From the NCBI GenBank assembly GCA_958446835.1, contig CAUCXT010000023.1:1-46821 (forward strand): a DNA stretch of 46,821 nucleotides, written 5' to 3'. The DNA is from an uncultured Eubacterium sp. (GTDB lineage: Bacteria; Bacillota; Clostridia; Lachnospirales; Lachnospiraceae). Made by a program: the position numbers and the translations under genes. How positions within the stretch are numbered: position 1 is the first letter of the stretch; each line of letters opens with the position of its first letter. Under the pieces are notes generated by a model that did no database searches, had not been told where the DNA came from, and saw only the letters and a program-made list of their open reading frames with translations. Shown in pieces: positions 7,871 to 15,474 of the stretch.

Positions 7871-7891
7871 AATTATCCCTCTTTTCTTATG

Positions 7892-7912
7892 GGGAGCCGT
7901 GATTCGGCTCCC
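7892..7912 (-). other. Intercistronic hairpin between the hypA-like gene and the membrane-protein gene
   Basis: GGGAGCCG and CGGCTCCC form a perfect 8-bp GC-rich stem with a 5-base loop. On the minus strand it is not followed by a T tract, so it is not a standard terminator. It may set a processing site or change the relative amounts of the upstream and downstream messages. Confidence 0.6.
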
Positions 7913-7981
7913 ATTTCGTATTTTAAATTGTTACTTTTGTTTCCTCTGCGCGCATGACAGACAGTCTGCGGCTCTCCTACA

Positions 7982-8326
7982 TCAACACGCCTCAATCTCC
8001 TTGATATTGCACTCGTTTCCCTCCAACAGATAGGTATGCGGTCCATGGCAGTAAGGGCACTCACGTCCATACTTCACGGTAGGATATGTCTTTTCACAAT
8101 CCTCGCAGTATGTAGTTGCCGGAAGGATCTCAATCTTTAGCTCTGAGTCCTTTATCAGCTCATCCCTCTTCCTGTAATACTGCCAGCAGTCTGTGAGATA
8201 ATCCGGAACGATTCCGCTTACCTCGCCTATCTCAAGAGTCACAGAAGCAATATTCGTGAGCTTATTTTCCACAGCAAGCTCACCAAGTGTCTTTGTTATG
8301 TGTACAATTATTCCTAATTCGTGCAT
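7982..8326 (-). CDS. hypA: HypA/HybF-like nickel metallochaperone
   Basis: HypA proteins deliver nickel to [NiFe]-hydrogenase or urease and carry a structural zinc site. This 114-residue protein is of normal length. It begins MHE, the nickel-binding N-terminus of the family, and has the zinc-site cysteines in two CxxC pairs, Cys74/Cys77 (CEDC) and Cys90/Cys93 (CPYC). No hydrogenase, urease or other hyp gene is present in the window. It sits 38 bases downstream of a large iron-sulfur/flavin oxidoreductase, so it may serve that enzyme or an enzyme encoded elsewhere. GAGGAAAGAAA lies directly upstream of the ATG. Confidence 0.88.
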   Translation of the reverse strand: MHELGIIVHITKTLGELAVENKLTNIASVTLEIGEVSGIVPDYLTDCWQYYRKRDELIKDSELKIEILPATTYCEDCEKTYPTVKYGRECPYCHGPHTYLLEGNECNIKEIEAC

Positions 8327-8364
8327 TTTCTTTCCTCATATCAAGCTCACATACGGCAGCATGA

Positions 8365-11067
8365 CTATTTCTTTGACTTATCCTTGTTGAAAATAATCTT
8401 GACCTCTCTCTTAAGCATATAAGGAAGAATTGCCTTCATCTTGTCCTCGGACTTGTACATATTGCTTGCGGCAGGAATATCTCTGCTAAGATGAACAGCG
8501 TCGAACTCACACTTCGTTGTACATATTCCGCAGCCGATACACTTATTCGGGTCAACTACTGTAGCACCGCATCCAAGGCAACGATTAGCCTCCTTCCTGA
8601 CCTGCTCCTCCGTGAATGTCTCACGATTATCGCGGAATGTTCCGTCAAGACCATTTTTCTTGCCCGGCACCTGTCTTGGTGAGTTGTCAAAGCTCTCAAG
8701 AACAATATCATCCTTGTCAAGCTCTATGAACTTTCTCATATTTCGTGCCAGCGTGAGGCTATGTCCCTTATGTACAAAACGATGAATAGATACACAGCCT
8801 TCCTTGCCCGCCGCTATGGCATCGATGGCAAAACGAGGTCCGGTATATACGTCTCCGCCAACGAAGATATCAGGCTCCGCAGTCTGGTAGGTGACAGGGT
8901 CGGCGATAGCAGCCTTGTTAGGTCTTAACTCAACCTTGCTGCCCTTTAAAAGGTCGCCCCACACAATCGACTGGCCGATTGAGAGAATAATATTCTCACA
9001 CTCGACAGTGAGTAATTCATCCTCATTGTAAACCGGGTTGAAGCGCTTATTCTCGTCAAGAACGGATACACATTTCTTGAATACTATTCCCTTGACATGT
9101 CCATTCTCGGTAAGAATCTCCTTAGGTCCCCAGCCATTTCCAATCTTTATGTTCTCTTCCTCAGCCTCATGTACCTCATCTGCTGCTGCCGGCATGCCCT
9201 CTCTCGACTCAAGACAGAACATTGAAACCTCAGACGAACCGGCTCTCACCGCTGTTCTTGCTACATCGACTGCGACATTACCACCGCCGATTACAACTGT
9301 GCGTCCGTTAAGCTTCACACTGTTCTCATCAGTGTTAATCTTCCTTAAGAAATCAACACCTGTGATGACGCCCTCGGCATCCTCACCCGGAACACCTGCC
9401 ATACGTCCGCCCTGAGCACCGATGGCGATATAGAATGCCTTGTAGCCCTGTGCACGAAGCTCGTCAAGTGTTACATCGCGTCCTACCTCAACACCACACT
9501 TGAACTCAATGCCCATCTCACGGAGTACTTCTATCTCCGCATCAATCACATTCTTCTCAAGTCTGAATGAAGGAATACCGTTAAGAAGCATACCGCCCGG
9601 TCTCTTCTCCTTCTCAAATACAGTGACCGGATAGCCCTTCTCGCGAAGATAATAGGCAGCCGACATTCCGGCAGGACCTCCACCTATAATGGCAATCTTC
9701 TCCTCAAAGAATTTACCTTCATGGTTCTCTGTCTCAGGAATATATCTCTTATCAGCTTCAAGCTCCTTCGCGGCTATAAACTTCTTAATCTCGTCGATGG
9801 CAACCGCCTCATCAACCTTGCCTCTTGTACATGCGTCCTCGCAGCGTCTGTTACAGATAGCGCCACATACTGCCGGGAACGGATTCTCAGTCTTGATAAG
9901 CTTGAGTGCATCCATATATCTTCCCTGTGCAGCCATCTTAACATAACCCTGTACCGGAAGATGTGCCGGACATGCTGTCTTACATGGTGACGTTCCGGTA
10001 TCGTAACAGTTAATCTTGCTGTTGTCACGATAATTCGGATCCCACTTGTCCGGACCCCACTTTACCTTATCCGGAAGCTCCTGTCTCGGATATTCTACCT
10101 TGCCATTCTTGGTGCACAGCTTCTGACCAAGCTTAGCTGCTCCTGTAGGGCAGAACTCAACACAGCGTCCGCAGGCAACACAGCTTGCTGCGTCAACACT
10201 CGCCACATAAGCCGAACGCGACATATTAGGTGTGTTAAAAAGCTGTGAGGTGCGAAGTGCATTGCAGACTCCCGGTGCACAGTTACAGATTGCAAATATC
10301 TTGTCCTGGCCATCGATATTGGTTATCTGGTGGACAAAACCATTCTTCTCTGCTCTCTTAAGTATCGCCATAACCTCATCAATGTCAATATAGCGTCCCT
10401 TTCCTGTCTCAACAAGATAATCTGCCATATCGCCTACACCGATACAGAGTTCTCCCTCTATCTCGCCCGTTCCCTCGCCTCTTACTCTCTGCTGGCGGCG
10501 ACATGAGCACGCACCTACAGCATACTTGTCCTTGTACTTATTAAGCCAGTATGAAATATGCTCAACACTCGCAGACTTCTGTGTCGCAGGTATAGCCTTC
10601 TCAACAGGTATGACATGCATTCCTATTCCCGCGCCTCCCGGCGGAACCATCGGCGTAACCTTCTCAAGAGGAAGGCGTGACATCTGCTCGAAGAAATCAG
10701 CCACCTCCGGGTGCTCCTCAACCTGTTTTCCATTCATCACCATGAACTCTGCACAGCCCGGAACAAACATAGGAAGAATATACTGCTTATGTCTGTCGGC
10801 ATTCTCCCAGTTATACTCGATGATACCGACAACACTCATCTCCTTTAGAAGTTCTTCCGTCCTCTCAACACTCTTGCCGCACTTCTTTGCGATATTCTCT
10901 GCCGTGTCGGGCACACGGACCTTCATCGCCAGTGCGACCTCTGCCATCTCGTCAGTGACAACTCCGGCAAGACCCCAGTATTCAGGGTCATTCTCTGTGA
11001 CTTTAACGCCTATTCGGTCAGTTATCTTCTGGCCAAGCTTTAAAATCAACTCTCTTGGTTCTCCCAT
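8365..11067 (-). CDS. Large iron-sulfur/flavin oxidoreductase, GltD-like core with extra ferredoxin domains
   Basis: A 900-residue probable electron-transfer enzyme built from several parts (numbering from the ATG at 11067). Residues 1 to about 95 look like a winged-helix-type helical domain. A Cys-rich part follows with GACSCRRQQ (Cys187, Cys189), Cys208 and ICNCAPGVC (Cys261, 263, 268), then a four-cysteine ferredoxin motif (Cys296, 299, 302, 306). Residues from about 350 to 800 match the glutamate synthase small-subunit type: a cysteine cluster near 401-413, an FAD motif GGGPAG near 462 and a second dinucleotide motif GGGNVA near 594. The C-terminus has CLGCG and another four-cysteine motif (843-853). 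The ATG at 11067 has AAGGAG upstream; the earlier ATG at 11100 has none. Its partners and substrates are unknown. It leads the operon with the hypA-like, membrane-protein and tetR genes. Confidence 0.85.
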   Translation of the reverse strand: MGEPRELILKLGQKITDRIGVKVTENDPEYWGLAGVVTDEMAEVALAMKVRVPDTAENIAKKCGKSVERTEELLKEMSVVGIIEYNWENADRHKQYILPMFVPGCAEFMVMNGKQVEEHPEVADFFEQMSRLPLEKVTPMVPPGGAGIGMHVIPVEKAIPATQKSASVEHISYWLNKYKDKYAVGACSCRRQQRVRGEGTGEIEGELCIGVGDMADYLVETGKGRYIDIDEVMAILKRAEKNGFVHQITNIDGQDKIFAICNCAPGVCNALRTSQLFNTPNMSRSAYVASVDAASCVACGRCVEFCPTGAAKLGQKLCTKNGKVEYPRQELPDKVKWGPDKWDPNYRDNSKINCYDTGTSPCKTACPAHLPVQGYVKMAAQGRYMDALKLIKTENPFPAVCGAICNRRCEDACTRGKVDEAVAIDEIKKFIAAKELEADKRYIPETENHEGKFFEEKIAIIGGGPAGMSAAYYLREKGYPVTVFEKEKRPGGMLLNGIPSFRLEKNVIDAEIEVLREMGIEFKCGVEVGRDVTLDELRAQGYKAFYIAIGAQGGRMAGVPGEDAEGVITGVDFLRKINTDENSVKLNGRTVVIGGGNVAVDVARTAVRAGSSEVSMFCLESREGMPAAADEVHEAEEENIKIGNGWGPKEILTENGHVKGIVFKKCVSVLDENKRFNPVYNEDELLTVECENIILSIGQSIVWGDLLKGSKVELRPNKAAIADPVTYQTAEPDIFVGGDVYTGPRFAIDAIAAGKEGCVSIHRFVHKGHSLTLARNMRKFIELDKDDIVLESFDNSPRQVPGKKNGLDGTFRDNRETFTEEQVRKEANRCLGCGATVVDPNKCIGCGICTTKCEFDAVHLSRDIPAASNMYKSEDKMKAILPYMLKREVKIIFNKDKSKK

Positions 11068-11133
11068 AACCACACTCCTTTTTCCTTTGATACATAACAT
11101 AATTTATAAATAAGATTGTTAAATTATAAGCAT

Positions 11134-11162
11134 ATTATACTATATTCCATTGAATTTCTCAA
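11134..11162 (-). promoter_or_regulatory. Sigma-A promoter of the oxidoreductase operon
   Basis: On the minus strand TTGAGA (11162-11157) and a perfect TATAAT (11139-11134) are 17 bases apart, about 67 bases upstream of the ATG at 11067. It faces away from the promoter of the DUF2798 gene. Confidence 0.7.
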
Positions 11163-11173
11163 CCATAACTATA

Positions 11174-11200
11174 AAAAAAATGAACATTTTTCATTTTTTT
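11174..11200. promoter_or_regulatory. 9-bp-arm inverted repeat between two divergent promoters
   Basis: AAAAAAATG (11174-11182) and CATTTTTTT (11192-11200) are exact reverse complements around a 9-base centre. The repeat lies between the divergent promoters at 11134-11162 and 11226-11254, so one protein bound here could touch both. The arms are very AT-rich, so chance is possible. Confidence 0.4.
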
Positions 11201-11225
11201 GTAATCTTTTTACAAATATTTTTTA

Positions 11226-11254
11226 TTGCACAATTGAATTTTTTATGTTATTAT
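11226..11254 (+). promoter_or_regulatory. Sigma-A promoter of the DUF2798 gene
   Basis: TTGCAC (11226-11231) and TATTAT (11249-11254) are separated by 17 bases. Transcription should start near 11261, leaving a leader of about 125 bases before the ATG at 11387. Confidence 0.65.
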
Positions 11255-11301
11255 ATTAAAGTTTGAACTGCATAGGAAGCTTTGGTATATAATTGGAAAC
11301 G

Positions 11302-11348
11302 ATACATGCGTGTTTGCATGATGAACGAACAACACACATGTATTTTTT
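11302..11348 (+). promoter_or_regulatory. Attenuator-like terminator in the DUF2798 leader
   Basis: ATACATGCGTGTT (11302-11314) pairs with AACACACATGTAT (11331-11343), 13 pairs with one G-U, followed by a run of six T. This is an intrinsic terminator placed after the promoter and before the gene. A competing hairpin, CATGC (11305-11309) with GCATG (11316-11320), uses the same left arm, so the two folds exclude each other. I did not recognise a known riboswitch class; only about 40 bases lie between the predicted start and the first arm. Confidence 0.6.
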
Positions 11349-11386
11349 ATGCACAAAATTAATACATCCAAAGGAGAATCAACATT

Positions 11387-11854
11387 ATGCAAAAGAAATC
11401 TTTTCTACAGAATCTAATTTTCACCGCAGTCATGGCTTTCGTGATGGTATACGCCATGGTATGCTACAACATCGCAATCGAAATGGGCGGTATGAGCAAC
11501 CAAATTTTCCTCATAGCCTTCCATGAAATCCCTATCATGTGGCCTATAGCAATCATACTCGAAATGTTCGTGTTTGAGAAGCTCGCGATAAAGCTTGCGT
11601 TCCGCTTCGTAACACCGGGCAAGGACAGCCCAATCTTCATAACACTTGGCATTTCCACCATGATCGTATGCCTTATGTGTCCTACAATGAGCTTCATCGC
11701 AACACTGCTCTTCGCACATCCGGGTTCACAGGTTGTTGCAGTATGGCTCCAGAAGCTTACACTCAACTTTCCTATGGCGCTGTGCTGGCAGGTATTCTTC
11801 GCAGGACCGGGAGTGCGCAATTTCTTCAAGCTTTTTGAGAAGAAAGAGAAATAA
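11387..11854 (+). CDS. DUF2798-type membrane protein
   Basis: A 155-residue membrane protein with about four hydrophobic segments, for example NLIFTAVMAFVMVYAMVCY near residues 9-27, and a lysine-rich end (FEKKEK). The layout and the paired-helix repeat fit the DUF2798 family, whose function is unknown. It is a single-gene unit on the plus strand with its own promoter and an attenuator-like leader, ended by a strong bidirectional terminator. AAAGGAG lies 10 bases before the ATG. It is divergent from the oxidoreductase operon, and the two may share a regulator. Confidence 0.75.
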   Translation: MQKKSFLQNLIFTAVMAFVMVYAMVCYNIAIEMGGMSNQIFLIAFHEIPIMWPIAIILEMFVFEKLAIKLAFRFVTPGKDSPIFITLGISTMIVCLMCPTMSFIATLLFAHPGSQVVAVWLQKLTLNFPMALCWQVFFAGPGVRNFFKLFEKKEK

Positions 11855-11863
11855 TAATAAAAT

Positions 11864-11915
11864 AAGGTAATTGCGAAACGCAGCATATTATTCTCATACG
11901 TTTCGCAATTACCTT
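11864..11915. terminator. Bidirectional terminator between converging genes
   Basis: AAGGTAATTGCGAAACG (11864-11880) pairs perfectly with its complement at 11899-11915, a 17-bp stem with an 18-base loop. T-rich sequence follows on the plus strand and A/T-rich sequence on the other side, so it can serve both the DUF2798 gene and the hydrolase gene. Confidence 0.9.
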
Positions 11916-11928
11916 TTAATTTTGCAGT

Positions 11929-12456
11929 CTACACCACTTTTATCTGGCACATCTTCATTGCCTCAAGCGCATTCTTATGGCTCTGCGGTGTCACTCCGGC
12001 GCAGCAGTTCTCAACTACCTTGATTTCAACCTCAGGAAGGTTAGCCTTAATCACCATCGCGTTGGATATGACACAGATATCCGTGCACAGCCCGACAAGC
12101 GTCACGCTCTCAAGTCCCTCTAGCGACTTAAGATATCCTGCAAGCTCCACCGAACCGAAAGTAAGCTTGTCAAATACCTTCGTGCTATCATTCTGGAGAG
12201 CTTTAAGCTCATCGCATATCTCCCAACCTTTGCTTCCTTTAATGCAGTGCGGCACAGGAAGGTTCTTTCCCTCCTGCGTATCCATATAATTGTCGAAATG
12301 TGTATCCCTTGTATATACAACCTCTGCTTCATCACTTATGGACTGCTTTATGTATGACGCCACATTTCCGACTATAGCCTGCGCTTCCTTAGTTCCAAGC
12401 GCACCGTCAATGAAATCATTCTGCATATCTATAACCACAAGCACACTCTTACTCAT
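11929..12456 (-). CDS. Isochorismatase-family cysteine hydrolase, nicotinamidase-like
   Basis: Members cleave amides or related bonds with an Asp-Lys-Cys triad; nicotinamidases turn nicotinamide into nicotinate for NAD salvage. In this 175-residue protein the triad is visible: Asp10 (VVIDMQNDF), Lys97 (VFDKLTFGS) and Cys128 (GLCTDICVISNA). Metal-site residues fitting nicotinamidase are in DTHFDNY (Asp51, His53) and PHC (His70). The ATG at 12456 is preferred because GGAGGG lies upstream; the in-frame ATG at 12471 overlaps that site. It begins 14 bases after the stop of the chemotaxis receptor gene. Nicotinamidase is the best guess; the exact substrate is not proven. Confidence 0.85.
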   Translation of the reverse strand: MSKSVLVVIDMQNDFIDGALGTKEAQAIVGNVASYIKQSISDEAEVVYTRDTHFDNYMDTQEGKNLPVPHCIKGSKGWEICDELKALQNDSTKVFDKLTFGSVELAGYLKSLEGLESVTLVGLCTDICVISNAMVIKANLPEVEIKVVENCCAGVTPQSHKNALEAMKMCQIKVV

Positions 12457-12470
12457 AACATCACCCTCCA

Positions 12471-13982
12471 TTATAAATATTTATCCAGCTTATGTGACAC
12501 CTCAAGCACCTGATCAAGCTCCGCCTTGGTGCTATCCGCATTCTTTAAGTTATTTACGCTGAGTTCTGCTGCCTGTGAGGAAGCAGCCGTTACCTCCTCC
12601 GTAGCTGCGGAGAGCTGCATAATATTGTCGACTATATTATTATTAGCCGTAGAGAGGTCATTTAACATCTTGTCTATCTCATCTATGCTTGTCACAAGAC
12701 TCTTTACATTTACACTCATGGATTCAATGCTCTGTGTAGCATGCTCTACCATATTGTTCTGCTCATTTGCAGCTGCTACGGATTTATTTACTTTCTCCGC
12801 CGCGTCCTCAGCATTAAGTGCAAGCTGATTTACAATTTCCTCTATATTCTTTGTCTCCTGACGCGTCTTTTCTGCAAGTTGTCTTATCTGCTCTGCGACA
12901 ACAGCAAAACCTCTGCCGGCTTCACCGGCTCTTGCGCTCTCAATTGATGCATTAAGTGCAAGCAGATTCGTCTGACTGGATATTTCGTAAATAGTATCTG
13001 TAATATTCTTAACCTCGTTGGTGCGCGCGATAAGCTCCTTCATTGAATCGGACACATGCATGCTGGTATCATATATGGTATTCGAATGCTCTCTGAGCGT
13101 CTCCATGGTCTTTCTGCTCTCATCATTCATCTCCCCGGATTGTGTTGCGGCCTCAACCATCTTCTCGGAATGGCCAAGTATCTGCTCTATCGAATCCTGT
13201 ATGCTTCTCGTCATAGTTGTCTGCGTCTGTATGTTCTCAGCAGTATGGTAAGTGCTGTCCGATATATCCTTAACCGCACCATTTACTGTATGTGTGGAGA
13301 GATTAAGTTCACCTATAATTCCCATGGCATTTTCAGTTCCCCTTCTTACCTCCTCAGCTACCTCAATAACCTCATCCATGACCTTCTTCTGCTTTTCCTG
13401 CTCACGCATAAGGCTGTGTCTGGTGTCATGGTTGAACTTCTTTGCAAGTCTTGTGGTGAATATAAGCTCAGCCATCAGAATTATGATAACAAGTGTAGCA
13501 CATAACTGATCCATCACATCTTCCCCGACATACATATGCATAACATAATTTTTGACAACCGTCACCAATATATTCTCAAAGCTTACCATTGCACCTGAAA
13601 TACAGGCGAATTTATCATCAAAAAACAGAACGCAGCCCACAAAAGGAACCACTGCCATAAATCGCACATAATAATTGTGAAAAGCATAACCCATCAAAAA
13701 TCCTATAACAAACATTCCTGCAAGAGCAACATATTTATTGGAATTGTTGTATGGTCTGAGTCTGTTAACCGCTATCATCGCCGCTGTTATGAGCAGTACA
13801 ACCAGCGTAATCATCGTCGCATATCCCGGAGTCCTGATTTTTCTAAGTGTCGCAATCCATACCAGTGCCAGTACACACAAATAAAAAACCACTGTTCCCT
13901 TTACAAGGAAGTCATTAGCTCTCCTTATCTGCTCCTTCTTCTCCGCAAATAAATACTTTTTTTCTGCTACGTTCTGAACCAT
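12471..13982 (-). CDS. Methyl-accepting chemotaxis protein with a multi-pass membrane sensor
   Basis: A 503-residue chemoreceptor that should signal to CheA/CheW. The C-terminal signalling domain is clear, with the highly conserved hairpin tip region IESARAGEAGRGFAVVAEQI and flanking helical methylation regions. The N-terminal part has about six membrane segments (roughly residues 28-200) and no large extracellular ligand domain, so it probably senses a membrane or intracellular cue. No HAMP domain is obvious. The ATG at 13982 is chosen because TTAGGAGGA lies upstream; the longer frame from 14012 covers this site. It is followed closely by the nicotinamidase-like gene. It implies that the organism has chemotaxis and probably motility. 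Confidence 0.93.
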   Translation of the reverse strand: MVQNVAEKKYLFAEKKEQIRRANDFLVKGTVVFYLCVLALVWIATLRKIRTPGYATMITLVVLLITAAMIAVNRLRPYNNSNKYVALAGMFVIGFLMGYAFHNYYVRFMAVVPFVGCVLFFDDKFACISGAMVSFENILVTVVKNYVMHMYVGEDVMDQLCATLVIIILMAELIFTTRLAKKFNHDTRHSLMREQEKQKKVMDEVIEVAEEVRRGTENAMGIIGELNLSTHTVNGAVKDISDSTYHTAENIQTQTTMTRSIQDSIEQILGHSEKMVEAATQSGEMNDESRKTMETLREHSNTIYDTSMHVSDSMKELIARTNEVKNITDTIYEISSQTNLLALNASIESARAGEAGRGFAVVAEQIRQLAEKTRQETKNIEEIVNQLALNAEDAAEKVNKSVAAANEQNNMVEHATQSIESMSVNVKSLVTSIDEIDKMLNDLSTANNNIVDNIMQLSAATEEVTAASSQAAELSVNNLKNADSTKAELDQVLEVSHKLDKYL

Positions 13983-14064
13983 ACATGTCCTCCTAATCTT
14001 CATTCTTTTCATTTGTCAACCAACAGTTACTTTTTATATAACAAGCCATAGCTTATTACCATCA

Positions 14065-15444
14065 CTACACTTCCTGCCCCTGAGCGTCCTCCTGTGCCCT
14101 GCCTATGTTTGATATAACCTTCTTATTCAATATTACAAGGAACAGAATTGTCATTGCAAGTGACATAAACTCCGCAATAGGAAAAGCCCACCATACATAG
14201 TTGACATTTCCAAGCTGTGCAAGCATATATGCCACGGGAAGAAGCACTATAAGCTGTCTTGCAACAGAAACTATCATACTGTATACTGCCTTTCCAAGCG
14301 CCTGAAACGCACTTCCGCATGCTATACAGAAACCGGCAAAGATAAAACTCAGGCTTATTATCCTAAGTGCAGGAACACCCAGCGCAATCATATTGTCCGA
14401 TGCTTCAAACAGTCTTAAAAGCGGTTCAGGTATTGTCTGGAAAACCACAAGCCCAACCAGTAATAATCCCATTATATACGCAACGCTGTGCTTCATTGTC
14501 TTTACAACCCTGTCACGGCTTCCCGCACCATAATTGTATGCAATAACCGGAATCACACCATTGTTAAAACCGAATGCCGGCATGAACACAAAACTCTGTA
14601 ATTTAAAGTATACACCAAAAACCGCCGTAGCTGTTGAAGAAAATGAAATAAGAATCACATTCATTCCGTAATTCATTATAGAACCTATAGCCTGCATGAC
14701 TATCGAAGGAACACCGATGCCATATATCATCCTTATAATGCTGCCACTTGGTCTGAATCCTATCATGTTGATATTCACTTCATGGTTTTTAAGATGATTG
14801 ATTGTCGCAGCCATAATTCCTGCCACAATCTGGCCAATGACTGTCGCAACCGCCGCGCCTGTAACCCCAAGCTTAGGCATACCGAGAAGTCCGAAAATAA
14901 GAATCGGGTCAAGAATAATATTTATTATAGCTCCAACCCCCTGCGTGAACATGGTATACACTGTCTTTCCCGTAGCCTGCAGCATTCTCTCGAACATAAG
15001 CTGTGTAAAAATTCCAAATGAAAAACAGCAGACAACAACCATATAGTCCTTACCGTAGGTTATAATCGACTCTATATCCGTCTGGCTTCTGTAAAACGGC
15101 TCCACAAGGAACAGACCTATGAGCAGGAATGCCGCATAGCTTAACACAACAAGGAACACCGCATTTTCTGCAATCTTGTTGACCCTGTCAAAGTCCTTCT
15201 CGCCGAGTGAACGCGCAAGAAGTGCATTGACACCGACTGCCGTACCCGCACCCACGGCAATCATAAGGTTCTGTATCGGAAACGCCATGGACACCGCTGT
15301 TAGCGCGTCCTCACTTATCTTTGCGACAAATATACCGTCCACTATATTATATAGCGCCTGTACAAGCATTGAAATCATTATCGGAAGCGACATTGATATA
15401 ATCAGCTTATCAATGGGCATAGTTCCCATCTTATTCTCTTTCAT
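14065..15444 (-). CDS. MATE-family efflux transporter (first of two)
   Basis: A 459-residue multidrug and toxin extrusion protein with about 12 membrane helices in two similar halves. These pumps use a sodium or proton gradient to export cationic compounds. The N-terminal motif region (PIMISMLVQALYNIVDGIFV) and the second-half repeat are typical. It lies 30 bases downstream of another MATE gene and in the same run as a two-component system, which suggests shared control. AAGGAGAATAAAGGATA precedes the ATG. It differs clearly from its neighbour, so they are not a recent duplicate. The substrate is unknown. Confidence 0.93.
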   Translation of the reverse strand: MKENKMGTMPIDKLIISMSLPIMISMLVQALYNIVDGIFVAKISEDALTAVSMAFPIQNLMIAVGAGTAVGVNALLARSLGEKDFDRVNKIAENAVFLVVLSYAAFLLIGLFLVEPFYRSQTDIESIITYGKDYMVVVCCFSFGIFTQLMFERMLQATGKTVYTMFTQGVGAIINIILDPILIFGLLGMPKLGVTGAAVATVIGQIVAGIMAATINHLKNHEVNINMIGFRPSGSIIRMIYGIGVPSIVMQAIGSIMNYGMNVILISFSSTATAVFGVYFKLQSFVFMPAFGFNNGVIPVIAYNYGAGSRDRVVKTMKHSVAYIMGLLLVGLVVFQTIPEPLLRLFEASDNMIALGVPALRIISLSFIFAGFCIACGSAFQALGKAVYSMIVSVARQLIVLLPVAYMLAQLGNVNYVWWAFPIAEFMSLAMTILFLVILNKKVISNIGRAQEDAQGQEV

Positions 15445-15474
15445 TATCCTTTATTCTCCTTCTTAGTTAATTTA

